Source: Pseudoalteromonas rubra (GTDB lineage Bacteria; Pseudomonadota; Gammaproteobacteria; Enterobacterales; Alteromonadaceae). From it: a stretch of 64,000 bases of DNA. Made by a program: the position numbers and the translations under genes. Position 1 is the stretch's first letter; every line of letters starts with the position of its first letter. The notes under the pieces were generated by a model, which was not told where the DNA came from, did not search any database, and worked only from the letters and a program-made list of their open reading frames with translations. This document shows, piece by piece, positions 8,649 through 15,897 of this stretch. The stretch lies in the NCBI RefSeq assembly GCF_005887115.1, contig NZ_PNCJ01000020.1:32460-96459 (forward strand), in the 5' to 3' direction.

Positions 8649-8783
8649 ATGAAAAAAACTAAAACATTCACACCAAAAACAATCGACTCATTAGAAGTTA
8701 AATCAGTAAAAGGTGCTGGTCTTATTGGGGAGGTTCCATTCTTCCTTGGCTTAATTTTTCCTAATAACAACGAAAACAACTAA
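8649..8783 (+). CDS. Peptide 3 of tandem precursor-like family
   Basis: A 44-residue peptide with an AAGGAAGG ribosome site. The leader KTFTPKTIDSLEVKSVKGAG is the family type; the tail is LIGEVPFFLGLIFPNNNENN, hydrophobic then asparagine-rich, with the core motif P-F-F-L-G. No cysteine, and no serine or threonine in the tail. Nearly the same as peptide 4 (six or so residue differences), indicating tandem duplication. Confidence 0.75.
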   Translation: MKKTKTFTPKTIDSLEVKSVKGAGLIGEVPFFLGLIFPNNNENN

Positions 8784-8797
8784 TTGAGAGAAACGAC

Positions 8798-8932
8798 ATG
8801 AATAAAACAAAGTCATTTACACCAAAAACAATCGATGCATTAGAAGTTAAATCAGTGAAAGGTGCAGGTCTTATTGAGGACGTTCCATTCTTCCTTGGCT
8901 TGATTTTTCCTAATAACAACGCAAACAACTAA
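8798..8932 (+). CDS. Peptide 4 of tandem precursor-like family
   Basis: A 44-residue near-copy of peptide 3: leader KSFTPKTIDALEVKSVKGAG, tail LIEDVPFFLGLIFPNNNANN. The two DNA copies align almost without gaps over the whole frame. The spacer before it is 14 bases with a GAGAG ribosome site. Confidence 0.75.
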   Translation: MNKTKSFTPKTIDALEVKSVKGAGLIEDVPFFLGLIFPNNNANN

Positions 8933-8946
8933 AAGAGAAAAGCGAC

Positions 8947-9075
8947 ATGAAAAAAGCACAGTCATTTTCACCAGAAACTATTAATGCGCTGCAACTAAAA
9001 GAAGCCGTTACAGGTGGCGGCATTCACCCAGTTTTCATCGGCTATCAAGAGCCAATCGAAAACATCAAATTTTAA
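8947..9075 (+). CDS. Peptide 5 of tandem precursor-like family
   Basis: A 42-residue peptide. Leader QSFSPETINALQLKEAVTGG with a true double glycine, followed by the tail GIHPVFIGYQEPIENIKF. This tail is also found in peptides 6 and 7, where FDI is inserted just after the glycine site. Contains P-V-F-I-G. Confidence 0.75.
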   Translation: MKKAQSFSPETINALQLKEAVTGGGIHPVFIGYQEPIENIKF

Positions 9076-9087
9076 GAGAGAGAACTA

Positions 9088-9231
9088 ATGATGAAAAAAA
9101 CAACACAATTCACACCAAAGACAATTGACGCACTAGAACTGAAAAAAGCAGTAACCGGCGCTGGTTTTGATATCGGTATTCACCCAGTTTTCATCGGTTA
9201 TCAAGAGCCAATCGAAAATATCAAATTTTAA
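9088..9231 (+). CDS. Peptide 6 of tandem precursor-like family
   Basis: A 47-residue peptide with two consecutive ATG codons; the second (9091) aligns with the other members. Leader QFTPKTIDALELKKAVTGAG, tail FDIGIHPVFIGYQEPIENIK plus a final F. GAGAGAG precedes the start. Confidence 0.75.
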   Translation: MMKKTTQFTPKTIDALELKKAVTGAGFDIGIHPVFIGYQEPIENIKF

Positions 9232-9246
9232 ATAAGGAGATTAATA

Positions 9247-9387
9247 ATGAACAAGACTACAAAATTTACACCAAAGACAATTGACGCACTAGAACTGAAA
9301 AAAGCAGTAACCGGTGCTGGTTTTGATATCGGTATTCACCCAGTTTTCATCGGTTATCAAGAGCCAATCGAAGACATCAAATTTTAA
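9247..9387 (+). CDS. Peptide 7 of tandem precursor-like family
   Basis: A 46-residue near-identical copy of peptide 6: the only difference in the tail is N to D (PIEDIKF), and the DNA differs at only a few sites over about 120 bases. TAAGGAG lies upstream as ribosome site. Confidence 0.75.
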   Translation: MNKTTKFTPKTIDALELKKAVTGAGFDIGIHPVFIGYQEPIEDIKF

Positions 9388-9399
9388 GAGAGAGAACTA

Positions 9400-9516
9400 A
9401 TGATGAAAAAAACAACACAATTCACACCAAAAACAATTGAAGCCTTACAACTTAAAGCAATTTCTGGTGGTCACGATACCGCTATTCCCCCAGAGTTTCT
9501 TGGCATCAAAGAATAA
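9400..9516 (+). CDS. Peptide 8 of tandem precursor-like family
   Basis: A 38-residue peptide. The leader is as in peptide 6 up to KTIEALQLKAISGG, then a different short tail HDTAIPPEFLGIKE with P-E-F-L-G. Last of the series; a hairpin follows before the two larger genes. Confidence 0.75.
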   Translation: MMKKTTQFTPKTIEALQLKAISGGHDTAIPPEFLGIKE

Positions 9517-9534
9517 ACAAGCGCTAGATTGGTT

Positions 9535-9559
9535 GAAGTAGCAAAGCTTAAGCTGCTTC
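9535..9559 (+). promoter_or_regulatory. Hairpin between the peptide genes and the two downstream genes
   Basis: Inverted repeat GAAGTAGC / GCTGCTTC (one wobble pair) around AAAGCTTAA, itself containing the palindrome AAGCTT. It is not followed by a T-run, so it is more likely a partial terminator, attenuator or RNA-processing signal that lets peptides be made in excess over the enzymes. That role is inference. Confidence 0.45.
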
Positions 9560-9611
9560 ACCTCTCTTACATTATAGGTAATTGATTAAAAGAAAAATGT
9601 GAGGAAAGTGT

Positions 9612-10382
9612 ATGTTGCCTGATAGTTTCACAAATGCTTTATCTGAAAGCAACTCAGTTGAGTGTATTGAAAGTACATTCTTTGAATACGTGGAAAAAAT
9701 GCGTTTCAAAGATCAAATCCGTAGCATGATAGACCGTAAAGACTATGACTATCTTGGCAAAGTAAACAGTAAAGGCATTACGCTATTTGAAAATGAAAAA
9801 TGGATAATGCGTATTACGCAGGACGCTTTTCACACACGTCAGGATGTTGCAAGTACGTTTGCATCGGACGCTTTATACTGCGTCATTTCTGACCACCACT
9901 ACTTAGTTAGCATCTACCCCGAACATCACGGCGCGTTACAAAACCCGGAATCATGTCAACAGTTTAAAACTAAGCACCTTAAAGTGATGTCAAACAACTA
10001 TGCCTATGAATTTCACGGACAACAAGAAAAAGTAGTCGTTGTGCTGCGAAGCAAAACGATTTCACGAGATGTGTGTCATGAATATAATATTAAATCAGGC
10101 AGTAAAATAGCAACCTATTCTGGTACACAGAATCTGGAGCGATATAAAGTCCTGACCAGCTTTTTACCCCAGTTTGGCGCCGTAGCAGCCCCTTACCTGG
10201 TTGGCCTGACAAAACACGCAGTTAATGCTATTCGCTGGCAAGCACTTGTTGAATTGTTCAAAGTAGATCACCAGCAAGCTAAATCCATTTTAATCGAGTT
10301 CACGGAAGATCCCTGTCAAATTGTCAGAGCGCAAGCAAAGAATACTTTAGAACAGCTAACAGCATTTGAACAGGAGTGCTAA
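9612..10382 (+). CDS. Unknown protein of the peptide cluster, cupin-like with HEAT-like C-terminus
   Basis: A 256-residue soluble protein, ATG with GAGGAAAG upstream. I do not recognise a named family. The middle carries SDHHYLVSIYP at 93-103, which aligns without gaps to CHDHNFELMTLG of the next gene, including an arginine 28 residues before the histidine; SRDVCH at about 155 also parallels SRDLH there. Residues about 190-250 (HAVNAIRWQALVELFKVD and DPCQIVRAQAKNTLEQL) look like one or two HEAT-type helical repeats that could bind a peptide. With no signal peptide it should act in the cytoplasm on the precursor-like peptides. A modifying-enzyme or carrier role is inference. Confidence 0.7.
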   Translation: MLPDSFTNALSESNSVECIESTFFEYVEKMRFKDQIRSMIDRKDYDYLGKVNSKGITLFENEKWIMRITQDAFHTRQDVASTFASDALYCVISDHHYLVSIYPEHHGALQNPESCQQFKTKHLKVMSNNYAYEFHGQQEKVVVVLRSKTISRDVCHEYNIKSGSKIATYSGTQNLERYKVLTSFLPQFGAVAAPYLVGLTKHAVNAIRWQALVELFKVDHQQAKSILIEFTEDPCQIVRAQAKNTLEQLTAFEQEC

Positions 10383-10387
10383 TACTT

Positions 10388-11065
10388 ATGGAATTTTATA
10401 CACCCAAAACTGTCCCGTCCAATTCGATTGAAGGTCTGCTCCAATTTATCAAAGATAATGTAGTTGACGGTCGAAGGTTATGTGATACGCCCGGTCTTGT
10501 AGAACAGTTAATGGGATTAAAGAATAATATACCGAATGTGCTCGATCACATTACTCGTTCACTTGAAGAGCCAAGTGCTAACTCATATGGCAAGAACTCC
10601 TTCGTTTTATATCGTGACGACACAGTGATGCTACGCGCCGTTGTATGGGAGCCCAGAAGCGACACGCAGTTTACCACAGAAGACGAAAACCTGTTTGCTT
10701 ACGGCTTGTGTCATGATCACAATTTCGAGTTAATGACACTGGGTCTGAGTGGTAGTGGCTACACAACACACATGTATGAATATCAACACAAAGGCAGTGC
10801 TTACGAAGAAGGCGAAGAGATTGATATTCAATTTAACGGTGACTTTGTATTGGATGAAGGGTGTGTTCTCTTTATGGACAAATCGCGAGATCTTCATTCG
10901 CAAAGCCCACCTAAAGCGCTGTCAATGTCACTGAACATCATTGTGGATAGCGGTGAAAAAGAACAACCTGTTTTTGTCGATACACAGTCGAAGCGTGTTA
11001 TCTCATTTGGCAACGTGATTGATGGTGCTCGTTATATGCAGCAACTCCAGCAGGCCCTCAGCTGA
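10388..11065 (+). CDS. Cupin-like H-x-H protein of the peptide cluster, candidate peptide-modifying oxygenase
   Basis: A 225-residue soluble protein. I start at the ATG at 10388, with AGGAG at 10372-10376; a GTG at 10376 is an alternative. Residues 108-119 (CHDHNFELMTLG), followed by GSGYTTHMYEY, a GEEIDIQFNGDFVLDEGCV turn and SRDLHSQSPPKALSMSLN (His170), form the pattern of a small metal-binding beta barrel with His109, His111 and His170 as candidate ligands. This is resemblance, not proof of a dioxygenase. It follows the preceding gene by 5 bases and is the last gene of the cluster. No transporter or leader peptidase is next to it. Confidence 0.68.
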   Translation: MEFYTPKTVPSNSIEGLLQFIKDNVVDGRRLCDTPGLVEQLMGLKNNIPNVLDHITRSLEEPSANSYGKNSFVLYRDDTVMLRAVVWEPRSDTQFTTEDENLFAYGLCHDHNFELMTLGLSGSGYTTHMYEYQHKGSAYEEGEEIDIQFNGDFVLDEGCVLFMDKSRDLHSQSPPKALSMSLNIIVDSGEKEQPVFVDTQSKRVISFGNVIDGARYMQQLQQALS

Positions 11066-11171
11066 AAAAACTGGATTGACCTTCTCTGAACCCTCCTCAA
11101 TGCTTTTATGTTCAGTGAAGGTCATTTGATACTCAGTTCTGTAAGTATGACCGCGACAATGAAAGAATAGC

Positions 11172-12020
11172 TTACTTTTCAAAGGACAGTGAACCGCACA
11201 ATGCATCCATCCTTTTTTCTTCCATGTTTTCGTGCAAAAAGGGATCCACGCTGGCTAATTGACGTCTGGCAGCATCGCTTTGCGCGCCGATCACTTGCTC
11301 TATCCAGCTTTGATAAGACGAAACTCGGGTATAAAGCTCAGTAACACCATATTCACCGACATCGTAAAACCAGGAGTCGGTTCGTGAACTGACACCCAGT
11401 ACTACCATTCGTCCGTCTTGTTTGATATAGGCAGGTCCCCCGCTATCACCATTGCCAGAGACCCCCTCCAACGCTTCTCCTTTGCTCCCTTCTTCAAATT
11501 TAAAGACAATATCGGAGTCTGTTACTTTGACGATTCTATTTTGCGCTTTTCTTAACTTCCCTTTGTTATCCTGATAGCTGACGGTTTCTCCCTGATCACC
11601 GGTACCGAAACCACCCGCTCCAATAAACCAAACTACCTGACCTTGTTCGTCCTGCTTATTGTAAACCTCAGCGGGTTTCACACTTGTCACTGGCTGAGAA
11701 AGCCTGAGTAAAGCAATGTCGTGTTGCTTACCCAATCTATATTCAGGGTAACTGAAACGCTGTGATACTTTAACCAGCTCATTTCCAACTTTTATTGATT
11801 GCCCCGGGTTCATACAAAATACAGTGTGGGCTGCTGTCAGTACCCAGTCGGGGGCTATCAATGTGCCATGGACACCAATGTTATACAGAGTTGCCAACGG
11901 CGGGAAGTCAGATAGCGAAGCGTCATAGTGCTGTGCCGATACATCATGTCGAATGACGATGGCGTTGGCTGACGAGGTAAACAAACCGATTGTAAGAAGG
12001 ATAGAACTGCAGATTTTCAA
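11172..12020 (-). CDS. Secreted trypsin-like serine protease (family S1)
   Basis: A 282-residue protein from a TTG start at 12020, preceded by AAGGA. The signal peptide ends at SANA (residue 20). The catalytic triad is readable: His65 in LTAAH, Asp101 in HDIALLRLS, Ser193 in GNGDSGGPAY. There is no long propeptide; the mature enzyme would start at about IVIRHD, which resembles the IVGG-type trypsin N-terminus. Exported to the periplasm or medium. It is convergent with the peptide cluster, so a link to processing those peptides is possible only if they are exported; I have no evidence for it. Confidence 0.88.
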   Translation of the reverse strand: MKICSSILLTIGLFTSSANAIVIRHDVSAQHYDASLSDFPPLATLYNIGVHGTLIAPDWVLTAAHTVFCMNPGQSIKVGNELVKVSQRFSYPEYRLGKQHDIALLRLSQPVTSVKPAEVYNKQDEQGQVVWFIGAGGFGTGDQGETVSYQDNKGKLRKAQNRIVKVTDSDIVFKFEEGSKGEALEGVSGNGDSGGPAYIKQDGRMVVLGVSSRTDSWFYDVGEYGVTELYTRVSSYQSWIEQVIGAQSDAARRQLASVDPFLHENMEEKRMDALCGSLSFEK

Positions 12021-12138
12021 TGTATTAATCCTTATTTGTAACAGTTTTCAGATATGTTGAGACCTGCGGATTAATGTAGCAAATAGCTGCTTCTGTATTG
12101 TTTATTGGCCATTTCATTTTGTAAGGATAGATTACAAC

Positions 12139-12753
12139 TCATTCAGTTAGCAGTTGCCCAAAGCGCTGCTCCAGCTCAGCTGCGCAGCAAAACCCCAATG
12201 TCAGAGGATAAGCATTATCCTGTTCGTTAACATAAAACAACGCAGGAAAGCCAGAAACCCTCAATCGACGTGTTAACTCCAGATGTTGCCTGAGTTGTGT
12301 TTGGGTCTGAGCACAGCCCAGTAATTCCTGAAATTTTGGCTTATCGAGCCCAATGGAGCCTGCGCACGCTATCAGTGTGTCATCCAAAGAAGGGTTTTGT
12401 GCGAGCTGATAGTAGGCTCGCTGAATGGCTTTTGCCATGTCCATAGCACTGTTTTCCCGTATACTTTGTGCGGCGATCACGGCTCGACAAGCCTGATAAG
12501 TCGCACGTATTGGGGTATTGAGCCGCCAGAAATCATGGTTAAATGACACCTTGGTCTTACTTTCAATCTGATGCCAGTACGATGAGATGGTTTCTCTCAA
12601 TGCCTGCACCATAGGCTGGTCAGTATCTGGCGCCAGCCCACCCATAATCCAATTTACCTGCGCATGTGGGTATTTAGCCAGAAACAGTTCTAACTCTGGT
12701 TGAAATCCGTAACACCAGCCACACATAGGGTCCATTACATAGATAAGTCGCAT
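12139..12753 (-). CDS. DsbA-family thioredoxin-fold oxidoreductase
   Basis: A 204-residue protein with the redox motif C11-G-W-C14 (MDPMCGWCYGF) at the very N-terminus, followed by the helical insertion of the DsbA/FrnE family and the cis-proline region RVSGFPALFYV. There is no signal peptide, so it is a cytoplasmic FrnE-like disulfide or glutathione-linked oxidoreductase and not periplasmic DsbA. It is a single gene. Confidence 0.82.
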   Translation of the reverse strand: MRLIYVMDPMCGWCYGFQPELELFLAKYPHAQVNWIMGGLAPDTDQPMVQALRETISSYWHQIESKTKVSFNHDFWRLNTPIRATYQACRAVIAAQSIRENSAMDMAKAIQRAYYQLAQNPSLDDTLIACAGSIGLDKPKFQELLGCAQTQTQLRQHLELTRRLRVSGFPALFYVNEQDNAYPLTLGFCCAAELEQRFGQLLTE

Positions 12754-13247
12754 CGTTTATTCACCCTCTCTTTTACATGTTTTATCGGGTCTATCGCCTA
12801 AGTGCAACTACTACTCAGATGCCGCTGGATAGAGCTGGAAAAAGGCTTGTCAGACCCGGTCCTTAATAAAAAGGCTTGTCAGACCCGGTCCTTAATCGTC
12901 CGGGCTGACACCATCATTGATTAAAAAATTGTTTTACAAAGCGCCGCCACCGTTACTTCCCTTTTTCTGGTAAAACGTAGGGCTTATTAATGAACTGATC
13001 GAGCTCAGCACGCGTTTCTCTGGAAAATACAAATGCACCGCTCATAAAGTGATTGAGACACTACCTGAATAAATACAAAAACGACGGGGAGTTAGCCAAT
13101 AGGCACTCACTGAATACTATGAATGCAGAGCAATGCTGGGCGTTCGTATAACACAAGTCAGTTAAGCCTACCCTCATGCAATCGCCCGGCATTCTACACC
13201 AAACAATTGCGTTGAGGGTAAGTACTTATGTTAAATGTCTTTGAGAT
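12754..13247. other. Intergenic region with tandem duplication and a short frame
   Basis: Nearly 500 bases with no confident gene. It contains an exact 29-base tandem duplication (12839-12896) and, on the minus strand at 12953-13045, a 30-codon frame from ATG to TAA (SGAFVFSRETRAELDQFINK) that reads like real protein but has no good ribosome site and no recognised family; it may be a gene remnant. Confidence 0.5.
12839..12896. repeat. Exact 29-bp tandem duplication
   Basis: Two identical adjacent 29-base units, 12839-12867 and 12868-12896, each with the core GGCTTGTCAGACCCGGTCCT. Two copies only, so not a CRISPR or satellite; most simply a recent slippage or recombination duplication. Confidence 0.9.
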
Positions 13248-14246
13248 TTAAACCACATAATCAACCTGCTGCACAAGGCCTGGTTTCCCGTTCTCATCGA
13301 GATAAAAACCCGATTTTCGAATAGCGCCCTGTAACTGCCCGTCTGACCGGATGTTCATTGGCGTATCTGCGTTTTGCAGAGCAATGGCACCTATGTTGGC
13401 ATCATTGAGTGACACTAATTCATCCTGTTCTTTGTTTTTGATCCAAACCTTGAGGCTGTCAAAGATTGCGTCATTTTCATCAATAAAGCCGTTTCCGTCG
13501 TCGTCATACTTGGCCAGGTCGGCAAACCCATTGCCACTGAGCGCACCAAACAGCTCCTTACCATCGTCGATTTGATTGTTTTGATTGAGATCCAATGCCA
13601 GATAACCATACCCCTTTTTCAGTTGCGAAAAGGTATCTGCGTTACCATCAGCATCTATATCAAAATCCATACGTTCGCTGTCCAATTCTACGGCACGATT
13701 GGTGAAACTAATGATCAGAGGATCTTTCATATTCACGTTTTCAATGGTGCGTTCGTAACTGGTATGTGACTGTTCGAAGACTGACTTGAAGGCAAAGCTG
13801 ATTTGCTGCCCGTTCTCAAGTCGAATTTGTCCATCTGCTTTGAAGACATTTGACTGGCTCTCGTGTGCCAATCGTTCCACGATAATTTGCGCAGGCTCAG
13901 TTGGGCTGGCATTTGCTTGCTCACCCGCCGCCATACTCTCAGACATTTCAGCACGGGAAAGATCTTTTCCTACAACGGCGTCATACCACTGGACTTCATC
14001 ACCCGAGAGCTTTTCCACCAGCAATTTCAGGATATACATTCTGGCGCTGGTTTGCATGTCCAGCTCTGTCGATGTGCCCTCGACCTCAGTCACCTCGCCC
14101 TGGAGTATCTGACCCCCATTGTCAGACTGGTCAGGATTAACGCTCTCAGACGTAGTTCGACCCGAAATTTCGGTTCGCTTTTCATAAACATGGGCTTGTC
14201 CCTCATGCTTATTACTCATATTTACTTGTGCATGTTCAATTTTCAT
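13248..14246 (-). CDS. Calcium-binding-like protein with EF-hand-type aspartate loops
   Basis: A 332-residue protein. I start at the ATG at 14246 (MKIEHAQVNMSNK) with a strong GGAGGAG upstream, not at the longer frame to 14414. The N-terminal half is polar and uncharacterised. The C-terminal half has DIDADGNADTF, GYLALDLNQNNQIDDGKELFG and YDDDGNGFIDENDAIF, loops of the kind found in EF-hand-like and large RTX or VCBS surface proteins. No signal peptide is seen, so it is either cytoplasmic or exported by another route. Function unknown; calcium binding is inferred from the loops. Confidence 0.68.
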   Translation of the reverse strand: MKIEHAQVNMSNKHEGQAHVYEKRTEISGRTTSESVNPDQSDNGGQILQGEVTEVEGTSTELDMQTSARMYILKLLVEKLSGDEVQWYDAVVGKDLSRAEMSESMAAGEQANASPTEPAQIIVERLAHESQSNVFKADGQIRLENGQQISFAFKSVFEQSHTSYERTIENVNMKDPLIISFTNRAVELDSERMDFDIDADGNADTFSQLKKGYGYLALDLNQNNQIDDGKELFGALSGNGFADLAKYDDDGNGFIDENDAIFDSLKVWIKNKEQDELVSLNDANIGAIALQNADTPMNIRSDGQLQGAIRKSGFYLDENGKPGLVQQVDYVV

Positions 14247-14352
14247 AGCTCCTCCACTCCCATCCATGTGATTTGGTATCGGCCATGACGAACAAAATTT
14301 GAGTGTTTTTTGAGCGACTGCACACAATATGATTAAGACAGCAAGCCACTTC

Positions 14353-15222
14353 TCATACAGGCAAGACCTCAGCAGTTTCAGTATCCAGCATCTCCAGAAC
14401 TCGTTTAAAGTCATGTCTTGGTTGCCAATTCAATTGCTGACGTGCAGCGGAAGAGTCATACACCCGGTCAAGAGAATTAGGCAAAGACCAGTTACGTTCC
14501 CTGAATACCGACACCAAATCAGGACATTTTTCAGCGATGACAGCCGGTGCATCTCGGTATAAACGCTCACAATCTTCGCGGCTAAAAGGCGATATGCCTG
14601 AGATGATAAAACGATTAAAGCCCGTCAACCTTTTTTGTATGGCACACAAATGTGCTGTCGCTACATCCCTGGCGTCAATGCCCCGCGTCAATCTATAGAT
14701 TGCCATCAGATCTGCAGGCTCAGGAAAACAGCGCGACATTTGTAATACCGTTACCGGCAATCTGTGTTCTGTCGAGATAGTTTGTAATACTTGTTCTGCC
14801 AATATTTTACTGCGGTGATAAACCGATTTAGGCTGTGGCTGAGTATGCTCGGTGATCCAGCCAGCTCGTCCTGAAGGTGTAGAGGCATGACCGTACAAGG
14901 CAGTCGTGCTGGTAAAAACAAAGTGCTTTATACCTGCTTTTACACCAGCCAATGCCAGTTGCTCCGTTGCATCGACATTGATGCTTTGAAACGCATCGTC
15001 ATCAACAAGCCCGACATGCGGTGCATGTAACGCTGCCGTATGGACTATCGCCTCTACCCCTTCAAGCGCGCGGCTTAAAAGCTCGCTATCTCTAATATCA
15101 CCAATGAAATCAGCAGTGGAACAAGGTGTTTTATCTAACCCAACTACCTGGTGTTCACGCATCAGTTTGATATAAATTGCTCGCCCGACTCTGCCTGCCG
15201 AACCCGTTACCAATACCTTCAC
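14353..15222 (-). CDS. NAD-dependent epimerase/dehydratase family protein
   Basis: A 289-residue extended short-chain dehydrogenase. GTG start at 15222 with AAGG upstream. Nucleotide-binding GSAGRVGRA at 7-15, ALEGVEAIVHTAALH for the cofactor loop, catalytic S-T-T and YHRSK (Tyr-x-x-x-Lys), and a late DARDVATAH. It follows the small kinase gene by 10 bases, so the two are one transcript. Substrate, probably a nucleotide sugar or other small carbonyl compound, is not readable. Confidence 0.83.
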   Translation of the reverse strand: MKVLVTGSAGRVGRAIYIKLMREHQVVGLDKTPCSTADFIGDIRDSELLSRALEGVEAIVHTAALHAPHVGLVDDDAFQSINVDATEQLALAGVKAGIKHFVFTSTTALYGHASTPSGRAGWITEHTQPQPKSVYHRSKILAEQVLQTISTEHRLPVTVLQMSRCFPEPADLMAIYRLTRGIDARDVATAHLCAIQKRLTGFNRFIISGISPFSREDCERLYRDAPAVIAEKCPDLVSVFRERNWSLPNSLDRVYDSSAARQQLNWQPRHDFKRVLEMLDTETAEVLPV

Positions 15223-15232
15223 TATCTTTACC

Positions 15233-15784
15233 TTAGTCCTGTAGCGACCGAAGCCAGTCAGCTACTTTGTCAGCGCAGACCTCAACTGGCAGATCCTGTG
15301 TAATACTCAAATCGCAGTTGGACCGGACCATGCTGACCGTGTCTGCATAAATTTCTTTTAAATGATCCTGATATTTTATCAGATAGCCACCAAGGGCACG
15401 GGGTGAATGACTCTGCCTTTGGACAAAATGCCTGCTGATCACACGTGATAAACACAACGCTAATGGCAGATCGAGCAGCACCACATAATCTATCCACGGC
15501 CCGATACTGGCACGCGCTTTGCCAAATGGCTCTTCAACAAACAGATATTCGGGCCTACGTGCGATACTTTGTTCAAGCACCTCATTCATGGCAGGCGTTT
15601 TAATTTTGGATACATCCGCCCCATCTGAGTGCCATTGCTGCAAATTCCGTGGATAGCTCCGAGCATCGACATAGTCATCAAACATTACGCTGGGACATCC
15701 GAAACGCGCAGCAAGCACATTTACCAGCGACGTTTTTCCACTTCCTGAAGCGCCGCTAATGGCAACAACAACCGTTTTACGCAT
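15233..15784 (-). CDS. P-loop nucleoside/uridine kinase-like protein
   Basis: A 183-residue P-loop protein starting at the ATG at 15784 (MRKTVVVAISG). Walker A is GASGSGKTS at 11-19; MFDDYVDARSYP resembles the substrate loop of small-molecule kinases, and YLFVEEPFG and VVLLDLPLALCLSRVISRHF are the later strand and lid region with an arginine. Probably phosphorylates a small metabolite such as a nucleoside. It lies 10 bases upstream of the epimerase gene in the same direction. Confidence 0.75.
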   Translation of the reverse strand: MRKTVVVAISGASGSGKTSLVNVLAARFGCPSVMFDDYVDARSYPRNLQQWHSDGADVSKIKTPAMNEVLEQSIARRPEYLFVEEPFGKARASIGPWIDYVVLLDLPLALCLSRVISRHFVQRQSHSPRALGGYLIKYQDHLKEIYADTVSMVRSNCDLSITQDLPVEVCADKVADWLRSLQD

Positions 15785-15860
15785 GTCAATTTCTTTGTGA
15801 GATGAATGTATGACGATCCTATGCCAATACTCGCACAATACCAATCAATTGTTTTACAAA

Positions 15861-15889
15861 GGAGAATAACCCTTTGACAGGTATTCTCC
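15861..15889 (-). terminator. Probable terminator after the serine hydrolase gene
   Basis: Inverted repeat GGAGAATA / TATTCTCC with a 13-base interval, followed on the minus strand by TTTGT. A short T-run makes it a modest candidate. Confidence 0.45.
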
Positions 15890-15897
15890 ATTTACTG

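Noticed and set aside
8372..8779. 135-codon frame on the minus strand opposite the first peptides
   Set aside because: It is the mirror of the repeated peptide genes; the plus-strand frames share a conserved leader and ribosome sites, and this one has neither family nor ribosome site.
8401..9516. Lanthipeptide, thiopeptide, lasso or microviridin class for the peptide array
   Set aside because: No Cys, almost no Ser/Thr in the tails, and none of the enzymes of those classes nearby; graspetide-type needs an ATP-grasp ligase that is not present.
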